A stretch of DNA of 64,000 nucleotides from Corynebacterium tuberculostearicum (GCF_030503735.1 NZ_CP073096.1:1364001-1428000); one strand, 5' to 3'; counted from the stretch's first letter, positions 50,102 to 59,946 are shown. The notes: generated by a model from the sequence alone, not told the origin. Numbers and translations are program-made.

Positions 50102-51865
50102 GTGGCAGTAGAAACCAAAAAGATCTCTAAGGTTCTCGTGGCGAACCGCGGTGAGATCGCCGTTCGCGTAATTCGCGCGGCCCGTGACGCTGGCATTGCC
50201 TCCGTCGCCGTCTACGCCGAGCCAGACGCCCAGGCGCCTTTCGCCTCGCTTGCCGACGAAGCCTTTGCCCTCGGCGGCACCACATCCGCCGAGTCCTACC
50301 TTGTCTTTGACAAGATTCTGGATGCCGCAGAAAAATCCGGCGCCGATGCCATCCATCCCGGCTATGGCTTCTTGTCTGAAAACGCCGACTTTGCCCAAGC
50401 CGTCATCGACGCCGGCCTGACTTGGATTGGCCCCTCCCCCGAGTCCATCCGTGACTTGGGGGATAAGGTCACCGCGCGGCACATCGCCGAGCGCGCCGAG
50501 GCCCCTATGGCCCCAGGTACCAAGGATCCGGTAGACGGCGCAGATGAAGTGCAGTCCTTCGCCATGGAATACGGCCTCCCCGTGGCCATCAAGGCGGCCT
50601 TTGGCGGCGGCGGCCGCGGCATGAAGGTAGCCTACTCCGCAGAGGAAATCCCCGAGCTCTTTGAATCCGCCACCCGCGAGGCTACCTCCGCTTTCGGTCG
50701 CGGCGAGTGCTTCGTGGAGCGCTATCTAGACCGCGCCCGCCACGTGGAAGCCCAGGTACTGGCGGATAAGCACGGCAACGTAATCGTCGTCGGCACGCGC
50801 GATTGCTCCCTGCAGCGCCGCTTCCAAAAGCTGGTGGAGGAGGCCCCGGCTCCCTTCCTCACCGATGAGCAACGCGCCTCCATCCACGAGTCCGCCAAGC
50901 GCATCTGCCGCGAGGCCGGCTACTACGGCGCCGGCACCGTGGAATACCTGGTAGGAGCCGATGGCCTGATTTCCTTCCTAGAGGTCAACACCCGCCTGCA
51001 GGTGGAGCATCCAGTCTCCGAGGAAACCACCGGCCTCGACCTCGTGCGCGAACAGTTCCGCATTGCTGAGGGCTACGAGCTCTCTTTGAAGGAAGACCCC
51101 ACCCCGCGCGGCCACGCCTTCGAATTCCGTATCAATGGTGAGGATGCCGCGGCAAACTTCATGCCGGCCCCCGGCACCATCGTGAAATACTCCGAGCCTG
51201 CCGGTCCGGGCGTGCGTGTGGATTCCGGCGTTGTTCAAGGCTCCGTTATCGGCGGGCAATTCGATTCCATGCTGGCCAAACTCATTGTCTGGGGCCCAGA
51301 CCGCGAGACCGCGCTGCGCCGCTCCGCCCGCGCCCTGTCCGAGTACACGGTGGAGGGCCTGCCCACCGTTATCCCGTTTGACCAGGCTGTCGTTGCTGAC
51401 CCTGCCTTCGCCGCAGAAGACGGCAACTTCGGCGTCTACACCAAGTGGATCGAAGAGCAATGGGATAACCAGCTGCCCGCCCACGATGACTCCACCGATG
51501 CAGAGGCCGCCGAGGCGGAGCCTTCCCTAGTGCACACCGTGGAAATCGATGGCCGCCGCATCGAGGTTGCCCTCCCCGCCTCCTTCGGCGCCAACGGCAC
51601 CCCGCGCAAAAAGAAAAAGCGCAAGGGCTCTGGCGCGAAGGCCGCCGTGTCGGGTGACGCCGTTACCTCCCCAATGCAGGGCACGGTTATTAAGGTCAAC
51701 GTCGAAGAAGGCCAAGAGGTTGCCGAAGGCGAGGTTCTCCTCGTACTCGAGGCCATGAAGATGGAGAATCCAGTCAAGGCCCATAAGGCCGGCACTGTTA
51801 CCGGCCTAGCAGTAGAAGCCGGCTCTTCTACCACCAAGGGCAGCGTACTGCTGGAAATCAAGTAA
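50102..51865 (+). CDS. accBC: Acyl-CoA carboxylase alpha subunit (biotin carboxylase/BCCP)
   Basis: This 587-residue protein is the alpha chain of the actinobacterial acyl-CoA carboxylases: biotin carboxylase domain ([47 protein letters not shown]) and biotinyl domain ([10 protein letters not shown], about K553) joined by a basic [11 protein letters not shown] linker near residue 505. It supplies carboxybiotin to the beta subunits. It starts with GTG after CAGGAGG. The position beside the rhodanese gene matches accA3 in mycobacteria and accBC in C. glutamicum. Confidence 0.96.
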   Translation: MAVETKKISKVLVANRGEIAVRVIRAARDAGIASVAVYAEPDAQAPFASLADEAFALGGTTSAESYLVFDKILDAAEKSGADAIHPGYGFLSENADFAQAVIDAGLTWIGPSPESIRDLGDKVTARHIAERAEAPMAPGTKDPVDGADEVQSFAMEYGLPVAIKAAFGGGGRGMKVAYSAEEIPELFESATREATSAFGRGECFVERYLDRARHVEAQVLADKHGNVIVVGTRDCSLQRRFQKLVEEAPAPFLTDEQRASIHESAKRICREAGYYGAGTVEYLVGADGLISFLEVNTRLQVEHPVSEETTGLDLVREQFRIAEGYELSLKEDPTPRGHAFEFRINGEDAAANFMPAPGTIVKYSEPAGPGVRVDSGVVQGSVIGGQFDSMLAKLIVWGPDRETALRRSARALSEYTVEGLPTVIPFDQAVVADPAFAAEDGNFGVYTKWIEEQWDNQLPAHDDSTDAEAAEAEPSLVHTVEIDGRRIEVALPASFGANGTPRKKKKRKGSGAKAAVSGDAVTSPMQGTVIKVNVEEGQEVAEGEVLLVLEAMKMENPVKAHKAGTVTGLAVEAGSSTTKGSVLLEIK

Positions 51866-51888
51866 CCTATCCCGCTAGCCTTGGAAGA

Positions 51889-52332
51889 ATGACTGATTCT
51901 TCCCTCGGCGTGCGCTTGGCCAAGGAAGAGGACCGCGTCTTTCTTGCGGGCCTCTTCCCTTCTTATATTGCGGACTGGTCCCCCATCGTGGACGGCGGGA
52001 TCATCGCCCTGCCCATGTCCGCGAATGAGGATCCCACCGTGCCTCCCCGCGGCGCCGCACTCCTGCGCTACTACCCCGCCGCCGACAAGGGCCCAGCTTT
52101 CTTAGGCGATCCCTCGGCCCACCCGCTTGACGACGCCACTTGGCTCACCCCCTTCGACCCCGAGGACATTCCCGAACTCGTCGTTTCCAGCGATGACCCC
52201 GCCGCCCGCGAGTTGCTTATTGCCAACGCCATCGACCTCGCGGCCGAGCAGACTGCCCCCGGCATCTCTTCCGCTGAGCCCTTGCCAGGATTTGAAGAGC
52301 TCGCACCCAGTAAATTCTTCCGCCGCTTCTAG
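51889..52332 (+). CDS. Conserved hypothetical protein after accBC
   Basis: This 147-residue acidic, soluble protein starts MTDSSLGVRLAKEEDRVFLAGLFPSY and ends EELAPSKFFRRF. No known domain is evident. It follows accBC by 23 bases and may be co-transcribed with it. I do not recognise a function. Confidence 0.65.
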   Translation: MTDSSLGVRLAKEEDRVFLAGLFPSYIADWSPIVDGGIIALPMSANEDPTVPPRGAALLRYYPAADKGPAFLGDPSAHPLDDATWLTPFDPEDIPELVVSSDDPAARELLIANAIDLAAEQTAPGISSAEPLPGFEELAPSKFFRRF

Positions 52333-52370
52333 CCCACCCTAGGTAGGGCCGTCCGCTTGCTACCCTGGCT

Positions 52371-52955
52371 ATGATGCTGAAAATAGATGCAACTTACGGA
52401 CATTCTACCGCTTTGGGGCAACTGAGTCGCACCTTCGACGCCGGGCGCGTATACGGCTTGAAGGGCCCCAATGGTGCGGGTAAATCTACGCTGCTACAGA
52501 CTTTAAGCGGTGAGCTTTCCCCACTGGAGGGCACCGTTTCCATCGACGGCGCCGCACCGGGTAGCGCTGCGGCGGCCGGCTCCGTCATCTCCGTCGGAGA
52601 CCCAGTCTTCCTCCCCGATCTCACCGTGGGAGAGCACTTTAGCTTGCTATCCCGCCGCACCGGCGTGGACTTTGCCGAGGTCCACGAGCTCTGGGCCATT
52701 AATCAGGCCATTTTAAACTCCGCTGTCAGCAGCCTTTCTTCTGGCCAGCGCCAACGCGTCTACCTCGCGGCCCAGCTTTATCAGCCGGCCAAGGCCCTGC
52801 TTATCGACGAACCCGAGCGCCACCTTGACCACACCTGGACCGCCTTCTTGGCCGATGAGCTGCACCACCTCGCAGCCGAGGGCCGCTGTGTTGTGCTCGC
52901 TTCCCATTCCCCGGCCATCTTTGATGCCTGCGACGAGGTAGTGGAGATTTCATGA
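52371..52955 (+). CDS. Small ABC transporter ATP-binding protein
   Basis: This 194-residue protein is a compact nucleotide-binding domain: Walker A GPNGAGKST (about 31-39), signature SLSSGQRQRVYLAAQL, and Walker B ALLIDEPERHLDHTW, with switch His in VLASHSPAIFDA. It overlaps the following membrane protein gene (ATGA), so the two form one transport or ABC-2 type system. Substrate unknown. Confidence 0.85.
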   Translation: MMLKIDATYGHSTALGQLSRTFDAGRVYGLKGPNGAGKSTLLQTLSGELSPLEGTVSIDGAAPGSAAAAGSVISVGDPVFLPDLTVGEHFSLLSRRTGVDFAEVHELWAINQAILNSAVSSLSSGQRQRVYLAAQLYQPAKALLIDEPERHLDHTWTAFLADELHHLAAEGRCVVLASHSPAIFDACDEVVEIS

Positions 52956-53974
52956 AGCTTCTGTCCACAGCTTCCTCGGCCATCTATTACGCCTTTATCG
53001 CGGCGCTCATCGCGAGCGTCAGCGTCTACGCTTGGCACAATGCCGCCGAGGTCTTGCCCTCGCTCGCGCAGCGCACGGCTGCTTCTCTACCCGCCACCGC
53101 GACCATTGGTGCCGGGATCGGCTCCCTCGCGCTCATCGTGCTCCTCGAGGTGCTCTACCCGCTGCGTAGCCTTTCGCTCGGCCGTTGGGTCTATGCGGAT
53201 AGGCCGCGGGGGCGCATGCGGGGCGTCGATAAGCTGTCCCTTGCCCAGCTCGCCGGCTTAAGCCTTCTAGGCCTAGCCCTGTGTACATCGCTGCACATTC
53301 CGCTCTATGTGGCGATAGCCCTCCCCCTGCTGCGTCTTCTCATCGGCTGGCGGTCCTTCAGTCTTGCCTCACTCCTTCGTGCGGGCCGCACCCGTGCCGT
53401 CGGTTCGTCCTCCTTTGGGCTACTGGATTCTGAGGTTTCTGCCGATGCCATCGCCTCCCAGTCCGCGCATCTACGCCCGCGCTCGCGCGCCACGGCGTCA
53501 CCCCGTCTCCTCTTTTTCCGGCGCTTGTACCGCCGCTGGTATATCCCGCTCGGCGCGGTCGCCGCCATGGGCCTAACCCTAGGGCTAGCGCCACAGCTTG
53601 GCAGCCTTGTGCTCATTGGATTCGCTACCGGCTGGACCATTGTCGGCGCCGCTACCGGCCGCGCCGCCTCCTTCGGCCGCCTCATCGATGGTGCCTGGCC
53701 CGACCGGGGGCTGCCCTTGGCTGCTTCCGCAGGTGCCGCAGTTCTTGGCACCACTTTCATCGCCTTCGTGTGGAAGCTGTCTTTGATCGCGCTCGCAGCG
53801 TGTTGTGTGGGGCTTACCTACGCCGCCTTTAAGCGTTCCCGCCCCGCACGCGTGACCACCATGCATATCATCGATACCGGGGGTTTCGGCGCCTCCTTCT
53901 CTCCCGAGGTCTTCGGCTACTTCATGCGCGGTGGCTACGGTATTGCCGCAATTGTCATGGTCCTTTTCCTCTAG
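52952..53974 (+). CDS. Membrane protein, partner of the ABC ATPase
   Basis: This 340-residue protein has about seven hydrophobic segments and an Arg-rich central loop (about 150-195). It starts within the stop codon of the ATPase gene, which makes it the probable membrane subunit. I do not recognise a known permease family; it resembles actinobacterial proteins of the DUF6297 type only loosely. A terminator follows at 53992-54038. Confidence 0.68.
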   Translation: MKLLSTASSAIYYAFIAALIASVSVYAWHNAAEVLPSLAQRTAASLPATATIGAGIGSLALIVLLEVLYPLRSLSLGRWVYADRPRGRMRGVDKLSLAQLAGLSLLGLALCTSLHIPLYVAIALPLLRLLIGWRSFSLASLLRAGRTRAVGSSSFGLLDSEVSADAIASQSAHLRPRSRATASPRLLFFRRLYRRWYIPLGAVAAMGLTLGLAPQLGSLVLIGFATGWTIVGAATGRAASFGRLIDGAWPDRGLPLAASAGAAVLGTTFIAFVWKLSLIALAACCVGLTYAAFKRSRPARVTTMHIIDTGGFGASFSPEVFGYFMRGGYGIAAIVMVLFL

Positions 53975-53991
53975 CCTCCTCACCTCAACAC

Positions 53992-54038
53992 CCCAGGTAT
54001 GTCACTGCTTTAAGTCACACATACCTGGGATTCTTTTT
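53992..54038 (+). terminator. Terminator after the small ABC pair
   Basis: CCCAGGTATGT (53992-54002) pairs perfectly with ACATACCTGGG (54019-54029), loop of 16 bases, then TTCTTTTT. Confidence 0.8.
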
Positions 54039-54047
54039 GGCCTCTTT

Positions 54048-54093
54048 TTGTATTACCTAAAGGAATACAGCTTGTGTTACTGTGAGTAATACA
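54048..54093 (+). promoter_or_regulatory. Twin operator before the YtrA-type regulator
   Basis: Two imperfect inverted repeats of one unit lie in tandem: TGTATTACC...GGAATACA (54049-54069) and TGTGTTACT-gtg-AGTAATACA (54073-54093). The half-site TGTATTAC is of the kind bound by YtrA-like GntR regulators, so this is probably autoregulation by the gene that follows. Confidence 0.55.
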
Positions 54094-54115
54094 GAAAAGA
54101 GATTGGAGGTGACAG

Positions 54116-54493
54116 ATGTTCATTACCCTCAACCCCGAATCTGACGTCCCCGTATTTCAACAGATTCACGATGAAATCGTTGTGGCCATCGCTCGCGGCC
54201 AGCTTTCTGATGGCGACAAGCTAGATCCCGTCCGCCGCGTTGCCAAAGATATAGGCATTAACCCTGCCACCGTAAAGAAGGCCTACGACCTCTTGGTTTC
54301 CGAGGGCCTCGTAGAAACCGCCGGCCGCTCCGGCTCCATCGTCAGGCCTGGCGCTCGCACCGCCGCACAAGAAAAACAACTGGATGAGCAATTAAGCCGC
54401 GTAGTCGCACTCGCCCGCGCCCAAGGCTTTAGTCCAGATGAGCTCCATACTCGACTCAACTCCGCTCTTAAAAACTTGGAAGTATCGTCATGA
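54116..54493 (+). CDS. YtrA-type GntR regulator (first of two in window)
   Basis: This 125-residue regulator has a GntR winged helix (VPVFQQIHDEIVVAIARGQL, INPATVKKAYDLLVSEGLVET) and a short helical dimer tail, as in the YtrA subfamily, which controls nearby ABC or membrane genes. GGAGGTGACAG lies before the ATG. Its stop overlaps the DUF1648 membrane gene (ATGA), so that gene is the likely target. No ATPase gene follows, unlike the second cassette. Confidence 0.88.
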   Translation: MFITLNPESDVPVFQQIHDEIVVAIARGQLSDGDKLDPVRRVAKDIGINPATVKKAYDLLVSEGLVETAGRSGSIVRPGARTAAQEKQLDEQLSRVVALARAQGFSPDELHTRLNSALKNLEVSS

Positions 54494-55614
54494 TTTTCAC
54501 ACTTTTAATGGCCGCCACCACCCTTGCTATCACTTGGATCATGGCCCAAACACCTTCCCTGGCCTCGCCCAGCACACCGCTCGGCGTGCGCGTACCGAAG
54601 GCCTACCTTTCCGATCCTGCAGTTACCTCCGCCCTCGCCGGATTCAAGGTACGCACGTGGACCTGTGGCATTGCAGCGACGGCCCTGTCCCTCTTTGCCT
54701 GGAAACTACCGCTCCTTGCCGCCATACCTTCACTCATGGTGGCTCTCGGTGGCATGTGGGCCTATTTCTCCCAACGCCGCCGCATCATCGCCGCTAAAAA
54801 GGCCGGCCGCTGGTTCGATGAGGTTGAAACCACCATCGCTGCCCGTATTTCCACCAAAGCTCTTGATTCAACCGAATTCCGCGGCATCCCTACGCCAACT
54901 TTTCCGTGGGTCACAATGCTCGCCTCCCTGCTATGCATCGCGGCCGGTGTCATCATCGTCGCTTCCCACTGGTCCGATATTCCTGACCCCCTTCCTGTTC
55001 ACTGGAATGGCGCCATGGAAGCGGATAGCTGGAGCGAAAAGAATATCGGCAACGTATTTTTCTCCTCATTCGTCGCTTTAGGAATGCTAGGCCTATTTGC
55101 CATTATCTGCTCCTTTATCGCACTTAATGAGGCATCCCCACGCTCAGAACGCAGCGTTAAAGCCCGCCTGCGCAACGACGCCAACCTCGCAGTTACGAAC
55201 ACCGGAATGGGAGTTCTCGCTCTGCTTATGAGCGTCGGGATGGCCGTCATGCAGGTGACCGGCCCCGTACCGCAATTTCAGCAGTTCAATGGAGCCGCTA
55301 TTATCGCGATGCTAATTCTCACCATCGGTGGCTGTATCGGCCTTGTTGCACTTCTTCTCTACAAACAATCTCAATTAACTGAGCAACTGCGCGGAATCCG
55401 CTTTCCCGATGAAGACAAAGAATCACCAGACAATGACCACCTCTACAAGTGGGGTGTGATCTACTACAACCCGGAGGATCCGGCAGTCCTAGTGGATAAG
55501 CGTTTTGGTACGGGCATGTCGTTTAACTTCGCCCGCTGGCAGGCCAAAGCTTTCCTCGCCATTACGCTTGTGATCCTGGTCGGCGCAATAACGCTGCCTT
55601 TTATACTCAGCTAA
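54490..55614 (+). CDS. DUF1648 / DUF5808 membrane protein
   Basis: This 374-residue protein has about eight hydrophobic segments, a DUF1648 region (about 145-195, with IPDPLPVHWNGAMEADSW) and a C-terminal DUF5808 motif (KWGVIYYNPEDPAVLVDKRFG). Such proteins are often the target of YtrA or SdpR regulators (SdpI-like immunity proteins carry DUF1648). A role in envelope stress or antimicrobial immunity is possible but not shown. It overlaps the regulator gene by four bases. Confidence 0.8.
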   Translation: MIFTLLMAATTLAITWIMAQTPSLASPSTPLGVRVPKAYLSDPAVTSALAGFKVRTWTCGIAATALSLFAWKLPLLAAIPSLMVALGGMWAYFSQRRRIIAAKKAGRWFDEVETTIAARISTKALDSTEFRGIPTPTFPWVTMLASLLCIAAGVIIVASHWSDIPDPLPVHWNGAMEADSWSEKNIGNVFFSSFVALGMLGLFAIICSFIALNEASPRSERSVKARLRNDANLAVTNTGMGVLALLMSVGMAVMQVTGPVPQFQQFNGAAIIAMLILTIGGCIGLVALLLYKQSQLTEQLRGIRFPDEDKESPDNDHLYKWGVIYYNPEDPAVLVDKRFGTGMSFNFARWQAKAFLAITLVILVGAITLPFILS

Positions 55615-55639
55615 AAATTTTGACCTTCAGCCTAGATCA

Positions 55640-55705
55640 CGATTTTTGTCCATATAAACCGCCAATTTCGTCGACGGTTTTGGTGTTTTGGATGGACGAA
55701 AATCG
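55640..55705. repeat. Long nested inverted repeat downstream of the DUF1648 gene
   Basis: CGATTTTTGTCCAT (55640-55653) pairs with ATGGACGAAAATCG (55692-55705), one wobble; inside, AAACCG (55656-55661) pairs with CGGTTT (55675-55680). It may act as a terminator, but the structure is larger than usual. Confidence 0.5.
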
Positions 55706-55728
55706 CGAAAAGTCGCCTGCAAACAGTA

Positions 55729-55774
55729 CAGCGCCCCCCTTCCTAGAGGATTACTCGAAGGAAACGGGGCGCTG
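55729..55774. terminator. Terminator hairpin after pyc
   Basis: CAGCGCCCCCCTTCCT (55729-55744) pairs with AGGAAACGGGGCGCTG (55759-55774) with a small internal bulge. It lies 12 bases past the pyc stop, read on the minus strand. Confidence 0.72.
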
Positions 55775-55785
55775 GTGCGCAGAAG

Positions 55786-58700
55786 TTAGTTGATCACGGC
55801 GATGAGGTCGCCGCCTTCAACCTTGGTAGCTTGGCCAATGGCCACGCGCTCGACCACGCCATCCTTGGTGGCGGAGATGGACGCTTCCATCTTCATCGCC
55901 TCGATGACGGCGATTTGGTCGCCGGCCTTTACCTTATCGCCAGGCTTGGCGGTCGGGTTGACCACACCAGCAAATGGTGCGGCGACGTGGCCCTCGTTGG
56001 AGGGGTCAGCCTTTTCTACGGTGGCGACGGTGGACTCGGCGTTCTCATCGCGGACCTTCATCGGACGAATCTGGCCGTTGACGTTAAGAACCACGTTGCG
56101 CATACCCTTTTCGTCCGGCTCGCCCACGGCATCGAGGCGTACCACTACCTGCTTGAGGTCAGCACGGTCGGTGGAGCCTTCAGGGAAGTAGTGGACAACC
56201 TTCTCTTCGCCTTCAGTCAGACCGTAGAAGAAGGTGGTATCCGTCAGCGCTTCGGTGTTGCCGTACTTACGACGGAACTCATTGAACTCCTCGAATTGCT
56301 TCGGGAAAAGCAGGCGGTTCAAGCTAGCGCGGCGTTCATCCGAATTATCGGACTCGAGATGCGGCTGCTCCTCAGCAGGAACTTCGCTGATTTGGGCACC
56401 GGTCTCCTCGCGACCGTCGAGCACCTTATCGCGCAGCTCCGGCCAACCGCCCGGAGGAGTACCGAGCTGGCCGCGGAGGAACTGGTTGACCGAATCCGGA
56501 ATATCGAACTTGGTCGGGTTGGCAGCGAAGTCATCAGGGTCTACGCCCGCACCCACAAGGTGAAGGGCGAGATCGCCTACAACCTTGGAGGACGGGGTGA
56601 CCTTGGTTGGGCGGCCGAGCATCTCGTTGACCGCAGCATAGGTGTCCTCAATGATCTCGAAGCGGTCTGCCAAGCCAAGGGCAACAGCTTGGGCACGCAG
56701 GTTGGACAGCTGACCGCCTGGAATTTCGTGCTTGTAAACGCGACCGGTCGGGCCAGGGATACCGTTCTCAAACGGGGCATAGAGCTGGCGCACGGCCTCC
56801 CAGTAGGGCTCGAGATCCGATACGGCCTGCAGGTCGATGCCGGTATCGCGCTTGGACTGGGAGAAAGCCGCAATAAGAGCCGACAGCGATGGCTGCGAAG
56901 TAGTACCGGCTAATGGTGCGGAGGCGCCATCGACAATGTCTGCGCCAGACAGGGCGGCCGCATAGTAGGTCGCCATCTGTCCACCGGCGGTATCGTGCGT
57001 GTGCACGTGCACCGGCAGATCGAATTCCTTGCGTAGCGCCATGACCAGCTTGGAAGCAGCCTCAGGGCGAAGCAGACCCGCCATATCCTTGATGGCGAGG
57101 ATATGGGCGCCAGATTCCACAATCTGTTCGGCCAGCTTGAGGTAGTAATCCAGCGTGTACAAGTTCTCCTTCGGCGAGGCAAGGTCACCGGAGTACGCCA
57201 TGGCCACCTCAGCAACGGTGGTATTGGTCTCGAGTACGGCATCGATGGCGGGGCGCATCTGAGAGACGTCGTTAAGTGCGTCGAAGATGCGGAAGACGTC
57301 CACGCCGGACTTGGCTGCTTCCTGGACAAAGCCACGGCAGACCGAATCTGGGTACGGGGTATAGCCCACGGTATTGCGGCCGCGCAGGAGCATCTGGATG
57401 TTCTGGTTCGGCATGGCCTCACGCAGCAAGTCCAAGCGGACCCACGGATCCTCGTGGAGGAAGCGCATGGCGACGTCATAAGTCGCACCGCCCCAAGCCT
57501 CAACGGAGAAGAGGTTCGGAGTCATGCGCGCTACGGCCTCGGCCGCAGAAACCAAAGCAGTGCCACGAACGCGGGTGGCCAACAGGGACTGGTGGGCGTC
57601 ACGGAAGGTGGTATCCGTAACCATCAGCGCATCCTGCTGGCGAATCTTTTCTGCCCACTTCTGTGGTCCAAACTCGAGCAAATCATCGCGGGAACCGCGC
57701 GGTAGCGGCTCGGAAAGGTCTAGCTCGGGGAGCTTATCAAATGGGCGCAGAGCCGTCGGGCGCTTACCGTTGGGCTTATTAACTGTGGTCTCCGCGATGT
57801 ATTCGAGGATTCGACCAGACTCATCGACTGCGGGCGGTGCCTTGAGCAAGTGCGGGTGCGCGTTGATGAATCCGGTGTCCACGCGGGTCTGGGTGAAGTC
57901 CGGCTCGCGCAGCAGGGCGCGCAGGAAGCCAATATTGGTGGCCACACCGGAGACATAGAACTCGTTGAGCGCACGCTGGGCGCGCTGCACGGCCTGCTCG
58001 AAGTTGACGCCGCGGCAGGTCATCTTGACCAGCAGGGAGTCGAAGTTCGGCGAAACTTCTGCGCCTACTGCTGTTGCACCGTCCAGGCGCACGCCGGCGC
58101 CGCCCGGCGAACGATACGCGGTCAGCGTGCCGGTATCCGGGCGGAAACCGTTATTCGGGTCCTCGGTGGTGATGCGGCACTGCAGGGCAGAACCGGTGAT
58201 GGAAATCTTGTCTTGGGCGAGGTGAATATCTTCCAGCGAGGCACCGGCCGCGATATTCATTTGGGCCTTGACGATATCCACGCCGGTGATTTCCTCAGTC
58301 ACGGTGTGCTCCACCTGCACACGCGGGTTCATCTCAATAAAGACGTGATTTCCGCGCTCATCGACGAGGAATTCCACGGTGCCCGCGCCCTCGTAGTTGA
58401 TGTGCTCACAGAACTTCACCGCATCCTGGCAGATGCGGTCACGCAGCTCAGAATCCAGCGATGGTGCTGGCGCAATCTCTACCACCTTCTGGTGGCGGCG
58501 CTGCACCGAGCAGTCACGCTCGAAAAGGTGCACCACATTGCCCTGGCTATCGGCCAGAATCTGCACCTCGATGTGCTGCGGCTTAATTACCGCGGTCTCT
58601 AGGTACACGCTGCCGTCACCAAAGGCCGCCTCTGCCTCACGAGAGGCCTCGGCCGCCTTTTCGCGCAGCTGGTCCTCAGATTCCACGAAGCGCATGCCGC

Positions 58701-59217
58701 GCCCGCCGCCACCGGCGACAGCCTTAACGAATACAGGGAAGTTAAAGTCCTTGGAGTATTCCACCAGCTTATCGACGTCCGTCGATGGCTCCGAGTCCTT
58801 CAACGTCGGCAGCCCAGCTTCCTTCGCCGCACTGACTGCCGCAGCCTTATCACCGGTCAAATCCAGCGTTGCTGGGGTCGGACCGATGAACTTGATGCCA
58901 TTGTCCTCACACGCACGAGCAAGATCCGCGCGCTCCGAAAGGAATCCATAGCCGGGGTAAATGGCATCCGCTTCGGCCTTCTTGGCGGCGCGGATAATCT
59001 CATCAATATCCAGGTATGCCTTGACCGGCTGCCCCTCGTTGCCGATGCGGACGGCTTCATCCGCAAACGCGCGGTGGAAGGAGTTCCGGTCCTCGCGAGG
59101 ATAGACCGCGACGGTCTTAGCACCAGTCTCAAAGGCAGCACGGAATGCACGCACGGCGATTTCGCCACGGTTGGCTACCAGAATCTTTTTGAACGATGGA
59201 AGCGCGGGATTAGCCAC
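55786..59217 (-). CDS. pyc: Pyruvate carboxylase
   Basis: This 1143-residue enzyme carboxylates pyruvate to oxaloacetate, the main anaplerotic route in corynebacteria. Domains in order: biotin carboxylase (about 1-460; [43 protein letters not shown]), carboxyltransferase (about 530-830; DTTFRDAHQSLLATRVRG, WGGATYDVAMRFL, VHTHDTAGGQMA), and biotinyl domain (IEAMKMEASI, about K1109). GTG 59217 is chosen for the GAAAGGA site before it; a start 16 codons upstream has none. Length fits C. glutamicum Pyc. Confidence 0.97.
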   Translation of the reverse strand: MANPALPSFKKILVANRGEIAVRAFRAAFETGAKTVAVYPREDRNSFHRAFADEAVRIGNEGQPVKAYLDIDEIIRAAKKAEADAIYPGYGFLSERADLARACEDNGIKFIGPTPATLDLTGDKAAAVSAAKEAGLPTLKDSEPSTDVDKLVEYSKDFNFPVFVKAVAGGGGRGMRFVESEDQLREKAAEASREAEAAFGDGSVYLETAVIKPQHIEVQILADSQGNVVHLFERDCSVQRRHQKVVEIAPAPSLDSELRDRICQDAVKFCEHINYEGAGTVEFLVDERGNHVFIEMNPRVQVEHTVTEEITGVDIVKAQMNIAAGASLEDIHLAQDKISITGSALQCRITTEDPNNGFRPDTGTLTAYRSPGGAGVRLDGATAVGAEVSPNFDSLLVKMTCRGVNFEQAVQRAQRALNEFYVSGVATNIGFLRALLREPDFTQTRVDTGFINAHPHLLKAPPAVDESGRILEYIAETTVNKPNGKRPTALRPFDKLPELDLSEPLPRGSRDDLLEFGPQKWAEKIRQQDALMVTDTTFRDAHQSLLATRVRGTALVSAAEAVARMTPNLFSVEAWGGATYDVAMRFLHEDPWVRLDLLREAMPNQNIQMLLRGRNTVGYTPYPDSVCRGFVQEAAKSGVDVFRIFDALNDVSQMRPAIDAVLETNTTVAEVAMAYSGDLASPKENLYTLDYYLKLAEQIVESGAHILAIKDMAGLLRPEAASKLVMALRKEFDLPVHVHTHDTAGGQMATYYAAALSGADIVDGASAPLAGTTSQPSLSALIAAFSQSKRDTGIDLQAVSDLEPYWEAVRQLYAPFENGIPGPTGRVYKHEIPGGQLSNLRAQAVALGLADRFEIIEDTYAAVNEMLGRPTKVTPSSKVVGDLALHLVGAGVDPDDFAANPTKFDIPDSVNQFLRGQLGTPPGGWPELRDKVLDGREETGAQISEVPAEEQPHLESDNSDERRASLNRLLFPKQFEEFNEFRRKYGNTEALTDTTFFYGLTEGEEKVVHYFPEGSTDRADLKQVVVRLDAVGEPDEKGMRNVVLNVNGQIRPMKVRDENAESTVATVEKADPSNEGHVAAPFAGVVNPTAKPGDKVKAGDQIAVIEAMKMEASISATKDGVVERVAIGQATKVEGGDLIAVIN

Positions 59218-59551
59218 TTCTGTGTTCCTTTCAGCTCGGAAGGCGCTGAAATACAGCGTCTCCACTCGGGTGATCCGTATCTCAGTTTAGAGATCGAAAC
59301 CTTTCTTGTCTGCCTATTTTCAAGCGGAGTTCGCCACACCGACCAGCAATTAAAGCAACTCCTGAGATATTTCTGCAGGCCGACCAGTAATAACACACTT
59401 GGCCTTCCTGCAAATTTTGTAAATTTTTGGTTCAAGAAAATATGCACCGGGGACACCTGCCAGACCATCCCGCTTCGTATTGACCAAATACATAAACACC
59501 TCTATGGTTACCCACATAGGTGGTAAACCCATAAACTAGAAAGGGAATCCT
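59218..59551. other. Intergenic region between pyc and the second YtrA cassette
   Basis: About 330 bases without a supportable gene; small frames on both strands have no ribosome site. It should hold the pyc promoter on the minus strand (not fixed by eye) and the promoter of the second YtrA cassette near its right end. Confidence 0.45.
59480..59533 (+). promoter_or_regulatory. Promoter and operator of the second YtrA cassette
   Basis: TTGACC (59480-59485) and TATGGT (59503-59508) are exactly 17 bases apart. An inverted repeat starts at the -10: TATGGTTACC (59503-59512) against GGTAAACCCATA (59522-59533), imperfect by single-base insertions. Autoregulation by the YtrA-type protein is likely. 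Confidence 0.62.
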
Positions 59552-59581
59552 ATGCCACGTTCACAGAGGGCTGCGCAATGA
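59552..59581 (+). CDS. Nine-codon leader ORF (MPRSQRAAQ)
   Basis: A well-placed ribosome site (AGAAAGGGA) precedes ATG 59552, which reads nine codons to a TGA that overlaps the ATG of the YtrA-type gene (ATGA). The regulator's own start has a weaker site, so the leader probably couples its translation. Nothing indicates an attenuator sequence. Confidence 0.45.
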   Translation: MPRSQRAAQ

Positions 59582-59946
59582 GCGATACTCGGCCTATTTA
59601 TCAGCAGCTGGCAGGAGGAATCAGGGACATGATTATTTCCGGCGAACTTCTTGAGGGAGAACGCGCCCCCAGCACCAACGAGCTTTCCGCGTTCCACTCC
59701 GTCAATCCCACTACCTCTGCCAAGGCACTTACCGTCCTCTTCGAGGAAGGCCTGTTAGAAAAGCGGCGTGGCCTGGGCATGTTCGTGCGCGAAGGAGCGT
59801 GCGACAAGGTCCGCCACCAACGCCAAAAGGCACTCAGGGAAGACTTCATCGTGCCTCTTCTCAAAGAAGGAGCCGCGCTGGGCTTAAGCGCCAGCGACAT
59901 CGCCGACCTCATCGAAGCCGAAGGAGACCATCATGACGCACCTTAA
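59578..59946 (+). CDS. YtrA-type GntR regulator (second of two)
   Basis: This 122-residue protein has the GntR winged helix (IYQQLAGGIRDMIISGEL, NPTTSAKALTVLFEEGLLEKRRG) and a short helical tail ending EAEGDHHDAP. It overlaps the ATPase gene by 14 bases, as is usual for YtrA-type operons in which the regulator controls the ABC genes after it. An inverted repeat overlaps the -10 of its promoter. Confidence 0.88.
   Translation: MSDTRPIYQQLAGGIRDMIISGELLEGERAPSTNELSAFHSVNPTTSAKALTVLFEEGLLEKRRGLGMFVREGACDKVRHQRQKALREDFIVPLLKEGAALGLSASDIADLIEAEGDHHDAP

Noticed and set aside
55786..59265. Antisense frames of 100-360 codons opposite pyc and other GC-rich genes
   Set aside because: They mirror codon bias of the real genes and show no ribosome sites or domains.
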